Below are positions 53,984-63,990 of a stretch of DNA of 64,000 bases, piece by piece. Position numbers and translations under genes: made by a program. The notes beneath the pieces were generated by a model, which was given only the letters and a program-made list of their open reading frames with translations, was not told where the DNA came from and did not search any database. This DNA is from Lactonifactor sp. BIOML-A5. Its GTDB lineage: Bacteria; Bacillota; Clostridia; Lachnospirales; Lachnospiraceae. Positions within the stretch are counted from its first letter, which is position 1; the number at the start of each line of letters is the position of its first letter. The stretch lies in contig NZ_WKYV01000010.1 in NCBI RefSeq assembly GCF_009677585.1, positions 53,599-117,598 on the forward strand, given 5' to 3'.

Positions 53984-55732
53984 TTAATTATCATCTTCGT
54001 TTTTCTCTTCATCAAGTTTCATGTAGAATCCATGTGAAGTAGCCACAAATATCTTAAAAAATACAAAGCAGAAATATATCGAAGAACCTGAATTAGCTGC
54101 GCCAGGTTCTAAAATACCATGCGCTATCATATTTCTCAGATTACTTCCTGCTTTTTCGTTTAACAATCCACGGAATGTGAATAAATAGTCTGGATCATAA
54201 CAATCCACTAATTCAGGAATATCAAATATCGATGAAAGTGTTTTTGCATTTGATGTATCATCGTCTTCAAGTGTATAGACCAATCCACCATTTTCTTCTG
54301 CAATATAGCGGAAAGTATTTTCGGCCTGAGGTGCTAATATATGCAATGCTTCATAGAATCGGCTGTGCAACGCCATATTAAATCCACTGGCGAGAATCTT
54401 TTCCCTCCCTGGACGTACAATCGCACATTCATTAAATATGAAGAGAAGATCCTTTTCGTCAAATTTATGTTTTCGATTAATTTCTTGAAGTGCCCAGTAA
54501 ATAGCTGTACGACCAGAAATATCTGTGTACTCCGTGAGTTTTCGAAACATATGTAATTCTATAACATGCTCATTAGTCTCATTCCCATGTAACGGTGGTA
54601 AATCGATAACTCGTCTCCCTTCTCCATCCAACAGACTTGCACCAAACATACCACTAAAGAAGTTTCCTTCTTCATTGATTTGCTTTCTTAGTTCATCCTT
54701 TGTATAGATATGAATAAGCTGAGTAAGTGTCCACAAATCTTCCGTAAATGAGGTATCCTCAAACAGCTTTACAATTTTATCATGCGGCTCTTTCATATCC
54801 ACAGAGTGTGAGATTTTTGCCATTTGTCCAGGAACCTGTTTCTGTAATTCACCAAGTTTTCTCAGTAATACAGCCGCCTTTTCAGGTTCTTGATTATTTC
54901 TCGCAATATGGATTGCTTTTTCAAGAGCCTTTATCGAAATAAACAGGTCATTGATTGCCTCGCTCTTTTTCTCTGCTTTCGATTCATAATATGCGACTAA
55001 ATCCATATCACAATCATGTGTGGATTGTTTACCCCAGACAAGGAGCTGTCTTTTGACCTTATAAGCCTCTTCAACTTTATGTTCAAAATGATTCTGCTCC
55101 ACTGAAAAGGAAATAATATTATCTGCTATATCAAGATAATCTGAATATGATCCATATTTTTGTTCAATCAGCTGTTCTAATAACACAACCGACAGGAATA
55201 AAGGATCTTTTCCATTTTCTTTGATAAGACTTGCCTTTATTGTTTCGCATACACTATTGTAAAGATCTTTATTTTTTCCAGTTTGAGCTGCTATGCAAAG
55301 AGCACGACATATCATGTCCACACATGTAGTCCAATTCTTATTATCATAGGTTTTCTCAAATAAGACCAAATATGATTCTGCTGCTTTTATAGCTGACTTA
55401 TAATCTTTTTTTGTAACCCACAGCACATCACGTATCCGTGTGGCAATTACAATAGGCAGCTTTTCCAGATCAAGAGCCGATAATAATTCAAAATCAGATT
55501 CAGTAAGATCCGATATATCGAAGGTACGTTTTCCTTCCCATCGCATCTTTGGACCGAATAATTTGTCCGGATGTCTGTAATCTTCATGAAGGCTAAGTAT
55601 GTCCACAATTAAGGTATATAACTCTTTCTCTTCTTCATCGATAGCTAATACTTCATCAACATTTCGATCAAACCGAACCTTATCAATTTTGTACACATCA
55701 TTATATTTTGAAAAGAAATCATATATCGTCAT
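53984..55732 (-). CDS. DUF4209 protein with a HEPN-like R-x4-H motif
   Basis: A 582-residue, largely helical protein of unknown function. The C-terminal third (FRGLLNEKAGSNLRNMIAHG) matches DUF4209; within it R533-NMIA-H538 is the R-x4-H pattern of HEPN ribonucleases. Residues 1-300 are alpha-helical repeats that could be a sensor. It has no link to sugar metabolism, and its place within the EPS operon (18 bases before the epimerase) suggests a defence gene co-expressed with the coat. An RNase role is inferred from the motif only. Confidence 0.7.
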   Translation of the reverse strand: MTIYDFFSKYNDVYKIDKVRFDRNVDEVLAIDEEEKELYTLIVDILSLHEDYRHPDKLFGPKMRWEGKRTFDISDLTESDFELLSALDLEKLPIVIATRIRDVLWVTKKDYKSAIKAAESYLVLFEKTYDNKNWTTCVDMICRALCIAAQTGKNKDLYNSVCETIKASLIKENGKDPLFLSVVLLEQLIEQKYGSYSDYLDIADNIISFSVEQNHFEHKVEEAYKVKRQLLVWGKQSTHDCDMDLVAYYESKAEKKSEAINDLFISIKALEKAIHIARNNQEPEKAAVLLRKLGELQKQVPGQMAKISHSVDMKEPHDKIVKLFEDTSFTEDLWTLTQLIHIYTKDELRKQINEEGNFFSGMFGASLLDGEGRRVIDLPPLHGNETNEHVIELHMFRKLTEYTDISGRTAIYWALQEINRKHKFDEKDLLFIFNECAIVRPGREKILASGFNMALHSRFYEALHILAPQAENTFRYIAEENGGLVYTLEDDDTSNAKTLSSIFDIPELVDCYDPDYLFTFRGLLNEKAGSNLRNMIAHGILEPGAANSGSSIYFCFVFFKIFVATSHGFYMKLDEEKNEDDN

Positions 55733-55969
55733 GAACTAATGCTTGCCTCCTTTCCTGGTGAGTAGACAAATCGCTACAGTTCCACACTTTCAATCTTTTT
55801 ATATTTTCGTTTTCTCTTAAAACCCAAGATAGCAAGGCACTAAGCCTCGCCGTCTTGTTAAAAATAATCTCAGTTATCGATTCAAACAACCAAGAACCTG
55901 ATTCCTCTTTCTTCCTAATATTATTAGTACGCTTGGTAACTGGAAAAGTCAGTTATCTTTTCAGATAAT

Positions 55970-56896
55970 TTACAAATCTGAATACAGATCTTCTTTATAC
56001 AAACCACTGTTAATCAGACCCCTAAATGCAGTCTGCACAGCAGCAACATCTTCCTTGTAAGTCATTCCATACCAAGTATCATTTGTTGGAAGAACTTTTA
56101 CTGTGCACTCCCCTTCTCTTAGCATTCCACCGATGATAGTTGGTAAGAGGTATTCTGCCTTGAGCGGGTTGGCAGGTACAGTGTTTTCAAAGAAATCCAC
56201 AAAACCAGAAGAAAGAACATTTAAAAACTCCGGTGGATTTCCAGGAAAGCCCCAGAAATTCATGGAAACGAAACTATCCGGATCGAGAGTCTCACCATCA
56301 GCTTCAGCTCCGCCATTAACTTTCACAATATTGCTTGTTTCCACAACATCTGTCAGATGAGTGTGTCCATCTGCAACTTGGCAAACGCCTCTTGTCACGC
56401 CGCCATTATCTGAAAGTGTATTCTTCAGAATAAACCCAGCCATCGCATAAGCGTTAGGTTCGTGTTCAAGAACTAACCAATCATGCATAACACGGTAAGC
56501 TTCTTTACCATAATAATCATCCGCATTGATCACAGCGAATGGATTGTTGATCAAATCCTTAGCAGCTAACACAGCCTGACCAGTTCCCCACGGCTTTATT
56601 CTATCTGCAGGTTTTACTCCTGGGATATCGTTAATATCCTGGAAGGCATATTTGACTGCCACATTGTGACCAGAACAGATCTCTTCTATCCTGTTTCCGA
56701 TGACTTCCTTAAACTCTTCCTCAATATCTCTTCTTATTATAAATATGATTTCATTAAAACCGGCCTCAATGGCATCATGGATTGAATAGTCCATAATGAT
56801 ATGGCTTTGGTTATCAACAGTGGCTAACTGCTTGATACCTGTTCCAAATCTTGACCCGATGCCCGCGGCCATTATTAGTAATGTAGTTGGTTTCAT
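55970..56896 (-). CDS. Sugar nucleotidyltransferase (NTP_transferase)
   Basis: A 308-residue nucleotidyltransferase with the signature MAAGIGSRFGTGIKQL and INADDYYG for metal binding. It activates a sugar-1-phosphate with an NTP to supply the EPS pathway; exact sugar not readable. ATG 56,896 has AGGAAG six bases upstream; the frame to 56,950 is not supported. The 237 bases between it and the DUF4209 gene (55,733-55,969) show no gene. The protein is longer than RmlA-like enzymes because of the C-terminal region. Confidence 0.85.
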   Translation of the reverse strand: MKPTTLLIMAAGIGSRFGTGIKQLATVDNQSHIIMDYSIHDAIEAGFNEIIFIIRRDIEEEFKEVIGNRIEEICSGHNVAVKYAFQDINDIPGVKPADRIKPWGTGQAVLAAKDLINNPFAVINADDYYGKEAYRVMHDWLVLEHEPNAYAMAGFILKNTLSDNGGVTRGVCQVADGHTHLTDVVETSNIVKVNGGAEADGETLDPDSFVSMNFWGFPGNPPEFLNVLSSGFVDFFENTVPANPLKAEYLLPTIIGGMLREGECTVKVLPTNDTWYGMTYKEDVAAVQTAFRGLINSGLYKEDLYSDL

Positions 56897-56973
56897 CGTA
56901 AACTTCCTATATATTGCCACGCAAACTAATGTTACGCTAACGAAGCTCAACGGGAATATACTCTAAAAAATAC

Positions 56974-57528
56974 TTAAAATAATACTCCCTTAGTTCCTCT
57001 GTCACTTATTTTTTTCGCGGGTACACCACCGATAGAAATATTGGGTTCGCTAAAATCTTTGTTTACAACAGAATTTGCTCCAATGGCAATTCCATCAGCA
57101 ATGGAAATCCCACCATATATTTTTGCTCCAGGGCCAATATATACATTATTTCCAATACATGGTGCTTCGCTGCCATTGCGAAAATCAGCCCCTATGTTAA
57201 CTCCAACATGAATTCTACAGTTTTCACCTATTGTAGCGAAATTCGAAATAACAATCGGCCCCACGTGTGATATACACAATCCCTTTCCTACAGTATTCGG
57301 TGAGATTGTAAAATTACATTTCAGACCTAATTTAAATCTTCGATAGCGATAAAAAGTTCCAAATAATTTAGCAATAACACCGTTTTTATTTCCATAATAC
57401 TCACACTTTCGGAGCAAAATCTCATACTTCCATATAACATCATTAAAGGCTGGTCTTTTTGATCTTCTATTTAATGCTTTTTTATCGGCAGCAAGATACT
57501 CAAGTAGTTCCTCTTTAGTACCTATCAT
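56974..57528 (-). CDS. Hexapeptide-repeat O-acetyltransferase
   Basis: A 184-residue left-handed beta-helix acyltransferase of the serine acetyltransferase-like type (GKGLCISHVGPIVISNFATI, GNNVYIGPGAKIYGG, VNKDF, GGVPAKKI). In EPS loci such enzymes O-acetylate sugar residues; true cysteine biosynthesis is unlikely here as the N-terminal CysE helical domain is short. AAGGAGG precedes the ATG. Confidence 0.82.
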   Translation of the reverse strand: MIGTKEELLEYLAADKKALNRRSKRPAFNDVIWKYEILLRKCEYYGNKNGVIAKLFGTFYRYRRFKLGLKCNFTISPNTVGKGLCISHVGPIVISNFATIGENCRIHVGVNIGADFRNGSEAPCIGNNVYIGPGAKIYGGISIADGIAIGANSVVNKDFSEPNISIGGVPAKKISDRGTKGVLF

Positions 57529-57592
57529 TTACCAAATACCTCCTTTATAGCATTAGTTTTCTTTGTTAATCCTTAGAAAAGCTTGCTATTAA

Positions 57593-58768
57593 CTAACGAA
57601 ACAATGCTTTTATTCTTTTTAAATAAACCGTCAATTGTTGTGGAAGCAAATTCAACAATCTTGCTTTCACTGGGATTTGATGTATATTAGTTTCAAAGAA
57701 TGATGCATTCATATCAATATAATAATTCTCTCTCTCCTCTGGCCTTTGCGTAGGACCTTTTAAATTATCCTGCCCTAATACGATGTCTTGATAGTCGCAG
57801 ACAAAGTATGCTATTTCTTTTTCTACACTATCAATAAGCTTCAACCCTTTTTCTGAATTGACAATTACACTAGAAACACCATCATCTGAATAGAATCTAG
57901 GATTAATTTTCATTAGTCTCCAAAAATCACCTACAGTCAAATCTGCAGGTCGGTTTGTAGCATATGAATAATTGCACAAGTAACAAGATTCCCTATAGTT
58001 TGAGCCATTCAAAAAGTCTATTCCATATTTAAAAAACTCAAGAGGATTTGTGTCAGTTTTTCCGTTCTCACATTCATAATAGTAGTTAGTACCCCACCCT
58101 TTTTTTACTTTGTACCTGAAATCCCACTTCATTACATTTGATTGCTGTTTTCTTGATATTGAATCCAAATGATATTTAAAAAGTTTCGGTGATGGAACTC
58201 CATGACAAATGATATCTATCGTATACAAATTCTCATACTCTATACGCAAGAATGATTTAAGCCCCGCAATTTGACAAGGTGTTCCTGTAAAAAGGACTAC
58301 GCGCCCTTCATCCAAGAATTGTTTTGCCGCTTTGAATGTACTTCCCATGTCAGACTGCACGTACTTTGAGGATTGGATTTTGGGCAATTCTTGAAGATTG
58401 CTTATCATCTGATGTCTAACAACAAGGTTCTCATCATATATTGCGCCAAAGACTATGCCGCCGCTAAGTATAATATTTTTTGCAATAATATAGGCGGCTC
58501 CTCCAGATGCACTATGTAATAATTCATCTCTATTTTTGTTTTTTAGTCCAACTGCCTTTAATGGAGTACTTTTGACTGTTTCTAAACCATTGCTAGGGCA
58601 TACCATAAAACATTTCTGACATGAAACACATTTTTTCGTATCAATAAATGGATATAAAAAACCCTCCGGATTTACTTTCATAGATATTGCATTTACTGGA
58701 CATGAGCATGCACACGCACTACATCCAGTGCATTTTTTTCCAATATCCAAAATATTCTTATTTATCAT
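57593..58768 (-). CDS. FrhB-like iron-sulfur flavoprotein of the EPS locus (A)
   Basis: A 391-residue protein with two ferredoxin-type clusters (CTGCSACACSCPVNAI and CVSCQKCFMVCPSN) and an FrhB domain (FTGTPCQIAGLKSF, IICHGVPSP, YLCNYSYATNRPADLTVGDF). F420 hydrogenase beta-subunit relatives next to polysaccharide pyruvyl transferases recur in gut EPS clusters; a role in redox modification of a sugar or pyruvyl donor is plausible but unproven. It overlaps the pyruvyl transferase gene by 11 bases. Confidence 0.85.
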   Translation of the reverse strand: MINKNILDIGKKCTGCSACACSCPVNAISMKVNPEGFLYPFIDTKKCVSCQKCFMVCPSNGLETVKSTPLKAVGLKNKNRDELLHSASGGAAYIIAKNIILSGGIVFGAIYDENLVVRHQMISNLQELPKIQSSKYVQSDMGSTFKAAKQFLDEGRVVLFTGTPCQIAGLKSFLRIEYENLYTIDIICHGVPSPKLFKYHLDSISRKQQSNVMKWDFRYKVKKGWGTNYYYECENGKTDTNPLEFFKYGIDFLNGSNYRESCYLCNYSYATNRPADLTVGDFWRLMKINPRFYSDDGVSSVIVNSEKGLKLIDSVEKEIAYFVCDYQDIVLGQDNLKGPTQRPEERENYYIDMNASFFETNIHQIPVKARLLNLLPQQLTVYLKRIKALFR

Positions 58769-59900
58769 TATTCTTCTCCACTTCAGTAATGCATGAATTC
58801 AAATAATAATAGCAATTTTCCCTTAATTCGTTCAATTTTTGAGTGATCATTTTATAATTTATAGGTTCTTGCTCATTTTCAGAATCATATCTGCACAGCA
58901 AGTCCATAGAATTTAAAATCGATAACAATCTCGTTGATTGATTTTGAGAAGCACCATAATTGCGACTAAAAGCATAAATATCTTTTTCAAAATTCAATGA
59001 AAATGCCAGACCGTGAAATGAGTCAGTAAAAATCACTTCAGCATTTAAAACCAGATTTAAAAACTGAATAGGTCCACAATCTTGACTTATCCAATTTTCC
59101 TCCTCGATATTCAGATATGGAATATAATAAACAGGGATATCATGCTTTCGAGCATAACTATTAACTCTCGTCTTTGCTAATTCTGATGGAGCATCTAGAA
59201 AATATGCTAAAATATAACGATCTGTATTTTCTTTTTTTAGTTTTAGCAGTTCAATCCATTCATGTTTGTTCAATACCAATGTTGGATCAATCAATTCTTC
59301 GCACAGTCTATTTGTGATTTTTTCTATTAACATTTTCCCGGAATTTTCTCGGGATGACAAAAATCTAATCCCCATCAATTTTTTTGTGAACTGTTTTTTG
59401 TTATAATCAGGTATCAATTCTTTACCCAGACTTGGTGCAAACGCAATTCGTTTTGAATATGGTGCAAATTCCAGATAATAAAATGGATCTAAATATAAAT
59501 CAGTAGGATCCCAAATTTGATCACTTCCACATATAAATGCTGTATATTGATTCTTTTTTGCTATATTCTTTAGTTGCAAATATGATACATAATTTGGCGC
59601 TATCTCATTTTTATAGAATTCTAAAAAAAGATTCATACTAGTTTCTGACATGGTTTTGTTAAAACTAGATTGATATGATTTTCTAACTCTATTGGCCTCT
59701 TTAAAATGAGTGATTGAACGCAATAACAAAACAACTATTTTTTTTACCCTGACGTCCCTTCCTTCGATTAAGCTTCCTTTGAGCTTGTAAACCACAGGCT
59801 CATAGCCTGTTTTTTCGATAATTCTCTTAGAGGCATAGCATTGTAGCGCAGAACCAAAATTGTAGCCTGTAAATAGCGTACATATACCTATCTTATTCAT
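58758..59900 (-). CDS. Polysaccharide pyruvyl transferase family protein (A)
   Basis: A 380-residue member of the CsaB/WcaK-type pyruvyl transferase superfamily: start IGICTLFTGYNFGSALQCYA, ICGSDQIWDPTDLY and EVIFTDSFHGLAFSLNF near the end. These enzymes add pyruvate ketals or related groups to sugars and so make a negative charge on EPS. It forms a coupled pair with the FrhB-like gene after it. The protein lacks a membrane segment, so it acts in the cytoplasm. Confidence 0.85.
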   Translation of the reverse strand: MNKIGICTLFTGYNFGSALQCYASKRIIEKTGYEPVVYKLKGSLIEGRDVRVKKIVVLLLRSITHFKEANRVRKSYQSSFNKTMSETSMNLFLEFYKNEIAPNYVSYLQLKNIAKKNQYTAFICGSDQIWDPTDLYLDPFYYLEFAPYSKRIAFAPSLGKELIPDYNKKQFTKKLMGIRFLSSRENSGKMLIEKITNRLCEELIDPTLVLNKHEWIELLKLKKENTDRYILAYFLDAPSELAKTRVNSYARKHDIPVYYIPYLNIEEENWISQDCGPIQFLNLVLNAEVIFTDSFHGLAFSLNFEKDIYAFSRNYGASQNQSTRLLSILNSMDLLCRYDSENEQEPINYKMITQKLNELRENCYYYLNSCITEVEKNNDK

Positions 59901-59923
59901 TCATAACCTCACTCTCGAAAAAC

Positions 59924-61114
59924 TCATTCATCGCTTGGCTTAGATGAAGGTATTAGAATTCTTTTCACCTTAACCCCCCACTTAAGAAAAAGCGTTTTAA
60001 ATTTTCGTTTGATAATAGTTTTTTTAACAAATTTCAAGTTATAAGCTGACTCCAACCCACTACGAATAAAAGTTTCTTCAAATACTTTTTGCTTCTCCGG
60101 TTTAGAAATAGCCATAAAAATGGCTCTATTGGCTTTAGCATTTTTCTCACTAATTGGAAAAATAGTGAAAGTCTCATCAATTAAATCGATTAGCTTTTGT
60201 CCTTTTTCATTATGAATGAGAGCTGAAGAAACTCCATGCTCATTGTAGCCCCTCATTCCAGGTTCTATAGAGTGATAATCACCAATCATCATATCACCTT
60301 GTAACTGTTCGCCTTTAATTTTACAAGAATAACACGAAGGTCTTTTCAAATACTTAAACGCTGCCCCATAAGAGCTATCATGGAATGGAAGCATAGTTTC
60401 TTTGCCATTTTTCATGGTAGTTCTAATATAAAATGGAGTCCACCTGCCGTTCTTCTTCCAACGCGTCGAAAAATCTTTAATCGTAGAATTATATTTGTTT
60501 TCTTGCAATTCACAGTATTCTCTATGGACTCTCTGTGAAGTTGGTCCGTGACAAATCAGTTCGATAGTATATAAATCCGAATTGGTTCCATAATTACTTA
60601 CTACCGCAGCAACATCACATGGCAATCCAATAAATAAAACCTTGCAGTTAGATTTTAGGTCATTCTCAATTTTCCTATATATATTACCTTTATTTGCTTG
60701 TGCATATTTTGATGTTTTTAATCTTTCAACATCTTCTAAACAATTTGCTCTGATATATTCTATTTTTTTATAATCAGATGTATAAGCAGCTCCATATACT
60801 ACTCCACCTTTATTAATAAAAGCCCTTGAAATAGATGTCGCCATCCCTCCAGAAGCACATGAGATATTATCCTCAACGTTCTGTAGGCTTCCACAATAAT
60901 ATGAGATAAAACTTGATTTAATTATCCCATCCTTTTTCAGGGGGCATACTTTTATACATTTTCCGCAACTAATACATTTATTCTCAACCACTCTAGGATA
61001 CAGAAAGCCCTGATTATCTTGATGCATTTCAATAGCATTTTGAGGACATTGATTAGCACACATACTGCATCCGCAACAATCTTTATATTCTTGAAATAAG
61101 TCTCCTGTTTTCAT
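59924..61114 (-). CDS. FrhB-like iron-sulfur flavoprotein of the EPS locus (B)
   Basis: A 396-residue relative of the 57,593 gene: clusters CCGCSMCANQCPQNAI and CISCGKCIKVCPLK, then FIGLPCDVAAVVSNY, LICHGPTS and YSCKIKGEQLQGDMMIGDYH. Same fold with separate sequence, so the two pairs arose by old duplication or separate acquisition. It begins in an ATGA overlap with the pyruvyl transferase B gene. Its C-terminal end is basic. Confidence 0.85.
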   Translation of the reverse strand: MKTGDLFQEYKDCCGCSMCANQCPQNAIEMHQDNQGFLYPRVVENKCISCGKCIKVCPLKKDGIIKSSFISYYCGSLQNVEDNISCASGGMATSISRAFINKGGVVYGAAYTSDYKKIEYIRANCLEDVERLKTSKYAQANKGNIYRKIENDLKSNCKVLFIGLPCDVAAVVSNYGTNSDLYTIELICHGPTSQRVHREYCELQENKYNSTIKDFSTRWKKNGRWTPFYIRTTMKNGKETMLPFHDSSYGAAFKYLKRPSCYSCKIKGEQLQGDMMIGDYHSIEPGMRGYNEHGVSSALIHNEKGQKLIDLIDETFTIFPISEKNAKANRAIFMAISKPEKQKVFEETFIRSGLESAYNLKFVKKTIIKRKFKTLFLKWGVKVKRILIPSSKPSDE

Positions 61115-62271
61115 TGCTTGCAGTCCTCTAACGCATTTTTTAAGAAACTTAATGATTTATCTCGTTTTTTTCTAACAAGTTCATTAACCTTATCATAATC
61201 TATTGGGCTCATATCAAAATCTTCCACCTTAGCATCATTCAATACAAGTCTGTTTTCAAGTTCCCAGGATTTCAGTATATTATCAATACGAGAATTTCTT
61301 GAGTTTTTGCTTCCTACTTTTGTTCTGTAAAAAATAAAAAAGTTCTTATTATTAATTACCGAAAAGGCCAGCCCATGAAATGAATCTGTAAGTACATATT
61401 CGGCTCCACGAATAAGATTAATAAAATCTTTTGGTCCACGACCAGTTACAATTTCGTCCGCATAACTAACATCAATGTCAGAAACACTTTCTGTGCTCAG
61501 AATAGAAACAATCTTTATACCAGTTTTATCTGCAAACGCTCTTGCCAATTCTTTATGCTCTCTAGTATTACCTAGGAAATAGCATAGAATATACTTATCA
61601 TTTACAATGTTATTTACTGGTATGAGTTGTTCCCATTCATCTTTTGTAAATAAATATGTTGGATCTACTACCACCTCAACAGGAATATCGCATACGCTTT
61701 GAATAATTTCTTTCCCTTGTTCTTCTCTTACACTAAGGTGATTTATTCGTTTCCAGAATTGTGCTGCACTACTTCTACAATAAATCGGATATTCTGAAAC
61801 CCCTAAGCTAGGTGCATATGCAATTTTATTCATGCTATCAGGTGCAAATCGCAAAGTAGTAAAATTACCAAAAGCAGAATCTGGAGGCCAAACTTGATCA
61901 CTCCCAATTAGTACTCCATCAAAATTCTCTCTGGCATATTTTTCCAGTTGCTCTATTCCATTGCACTTTACTCTATGTAATAGATTCTCACTAATAAATT
62001 CATTAGATACTTTTTTTCTAGCGTCAACATTCTGTTTATGCAACTTATCCAATGTTATTTTTGTTTTTTTATTCCTGTACTTCTTCATTATTTCAACAAA
62101 AAAATATACCGGAAGCCATGGAGTGAATCTGATGTGTTTATACCCTATTCTGTTATAATCAATAATTTCGGTTTCATATCCTAATGATTCGATTTTTTTC
62201 TGAGTAGCATAGGCCTGGAGCAACATTCCGTAATTTACTCCTTTATGCGCTAAACATAACCCTATTTTCAT
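61111..62271 (-). CDS. Polysaccharide pyruvyl transferase family protein (B)
   Basis: A 386-residue protein (MKIGLCLAHKGVNYGMLLQA) with LIGSDQVWPPDSAF and YVLTDSFHGLAFSVI typical of the family. The ATG at 62,271 is chosen because the family starts at MKIG; an upstream ATG at 62,283 adds four residues. With the FrhB-like gene it repeats the two-gene unit of 57,593-59,900. The truncated homologue at 35,739 shows that the broken locus had the same unit. Confidence 0.85.
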   Translation of the reverse strand: MKIGLCLAHKGVNYGMLLQAYATQKKIESLGYETEIIDYNRIGYKHIRFTPWLPVYFFVEIMKKYRNKKTKITLDKLHKQNVDARKKVSNEFISENLLHRVKCNGIEQLEKYARENFDGVLIGSDQVWPPDSAFGNFTTLRFAPDSMNKIAYAPSLGVSEYPIYCRSSAAQFWKRINHLSVREEQGKEIIQSVCDIPVEVVVDPTYLFTKDEWEQLIPVNNIVNDKYILCYFLGNTREHKELARAFADKTGIKIVSILSTESVSDIDVSYADEIVTGRGPKDFINLIRGAEYVLTDSFHGLAFSVINNKNFFIFYRTKVGSKNSRNSRIDNILKSWELENRLVLNDAKVEDFDMSPIDYDKVNELVRKKRDKSLSFLKNALEDCKQ

Positions 62272-62380
62272 TGTTATTCTCACTTTCTATGTATCCAATA
62301 TGTGACCATTTATTAGAATCATCCACAAGATCATTCTAATTAACCATATACAAAATCTAAATTATCTGATGAACACACAC

Positions 62381-63841
62381 CTATTTGCTAATTCTTTTAA
62401 TAATTGGATTAACCATATTTTTTAGTTTCTCTCGCTCGTTTGAGAAGAGCATTAGAATTGCAGCATATACAATCATGCAAATAATTACACCAATAAAATT
62501 AAATAACATCGTCTGATTTACACTATGAAGCCCCCATGCAACAACAGCCATCACAATAGTAGCAGCATAGTAATGCCAGGACTCCCTAACCTGATCAGGT
62601 ATAGTAACTGCACATATTTTATTTAAGTAATAGGTTTCAGGTAATACAAGTAGTATCTTAGTTATTGATCTAACATATACAAAAATCCAAAATCCATATC
62701 TTAGTGCAATGAAACATGCTGGAACAGTTATAATTAAATCCAATAATTGCAGGTATAATGGTACTTTAAACTGACCTTTTGCTCTGAATACATCTCCATT
62801 AAGGCCAATGTAAATTGTTCTTATTGCAGTTGTAATAGCAGAAATACCAATAATATCTACTGCTTCCGTCCACTGAGCCCCAAGCAAAATATCCGTTGCA
62901 AAATTCCTGTACAATAACAATCCTGCACCCAAAGGAACAAGAAACATACACAAATTGCTTTGAATTCGCAAAAACATTTTTTTAAATTCCGCTTCATCAT
63001 TTTGAAGTTGAGATAAGGCAGAAAACAATACAGGAACTATCGAAGCCGTCACTAATCCAAATATAGATGTCATTAAATTGGTAGAATTCTTATAGAGTCC
63101 TAGATAATAATCAGTCAAAAATCTTCCAATCAAAAAAGCATCAATCCATGAGGTTAGCCATACCGCCAATCCATTTAAAATAGTCCAAATTGTATAACTA
63201 AGCATTTCACGGAGATAATTCCAAGAAAAGAACAGTTTGGGTTTAAATGACTTAACCACGGCCAATGTAATCGATCTAATCAAAACTCCCGCGATGTTAC
63301 CAATAATTAGTGCCCAATAATCTAATCCCAATAAAGCTAAAGGTATAGTAACCACTAATGGTGCGAGAGAAGATGCTATTCTTACATAAAATAGTTTTTT
63401 GAAATCCAGTTTTTTCCGTAATTTACAATTTTGTATTCCAATCATCCCATATAAAGGGATTGTCACTCCTGTTATTACAATCAAATACCCCTTATTAGGA
63501 TTGCCGACCATTTCAGCTATTTGATTGTTGAAGAAAGCAATTGCTCCCCAGATGAATAAAGATAATCCTAAATTAGCCCAAAAGGCAACACTTAAATACT
63601 CTTCTTCTTGCTCTTCAGAATCAAATATGTGTTGTATTAAATACTTCTGAAATCCGGAATCAACAAACACTTCTGCAAATGCAATAACCATTAATACCGT
63701 GGTAAGGATTCCAAATGCTTCCGGTGCAAGTATTCTTGCCAATATCATACTCGTAATTGGCGTTATTAGTTTTGCTACTATTTCGGTTATCACAGACCAT
63801 TTTGTAGCAGTATTAACTTTTTTATTTAATGAATCTGACAT
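62381..63841 (-). CDS. EPS flippase / lipopolysaccharide biosynthesis transporter (Wzx-like)
   Basis: A 486-residue integral membrane protein with about 12 hydrophobic helices (MOP superfamily, polysaccharide synthesis type). It begins NKKVNTATKWSVITEIVAKL, a usual start for Wzx-like proteins, and carries the early LARILAPEAFGILT segment. It moves lipid-linked repeat units across the membrane. First gene of the minus-strand EPS operon visible here; glycosyltransferases and polymerase must lie beyond the window. Confidence 0.9.
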   Translation of the reverse strand: MSDSLNKKVNTATKWSVITEIVAKLITPITSMILARILAPEAFGILTTVLMVIAFAEVFVDSGFQKYLIQHIFDSEEQEEEYLSVAFWANLGLSLFIWGAIAFFNNQIAEMVGNPNKGYLIVITGVTIPLYGMIGIQNCKLRKKLDFKKLFYVRIASSLAPLVVTIPLALLGLDYWALIIGNIAGVLIRSITLAVVKSFKPKLFFSWNYLREMLSYTIWTILNGLAVWLTSWIDAFLIGRFLTDYYLGLYKNSTNLMTSIFGLVTASIVPVLFSALSQLQNDEAEFKKMFLRIQSNLCMFLVPLGAGLLLYRNFATDILLGAQWTEAVDIIGISAITTAIRTIYIGLNGDVFRAKGQFKVPLYLQLLDLIITVPACFIALRYGFWIFVYVRSITKILLVLPETYYLNKICAVTIPDQVRESWHYYAATIVMAVVAWGLHSVNQTMLFNFIGVIICMIVYAAILMLFSNEREKLKNMVNPIIKRISK

Positions 63842-63930
63842 ATATTCACCTTCCTGATAACACTAAATATAAAGCATTCAAATCATATCTTCCCCACCAT
63901 ATATAATCAGCAAAACACATAGATGCAGTC

Positions 63931-63990
63931 GGCGGACTCCAACGGACGGTTTTGCGGAGCAAAACGGACGCGATGCGGAGCGAGCGGACT
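63931..63990. repeat. GC-rich tail with phased CGGAC/CGGAG repeats
   Basis: Six CGGAC or CGGAG pentamers start at 63,933, 63,943, 63,955, 63,965, 63,976 and 63,985, i.e. about every 10.5 bases, with a hairpin GTTTTGCGGAGCAAAAC (63,949-63,965). It is much more GC-rich than the EPS genes beside it. May be a regulatory site, the edge of another element or a gene end beyond the window. Confidence 0.45.

Noticed and set aside
61961..62158. Plus-strand 65-codon hydrophobic ORF
   Set aside because: Shadow of the pyruvyl transferase gene; the hydrophobicity is a frame effect.
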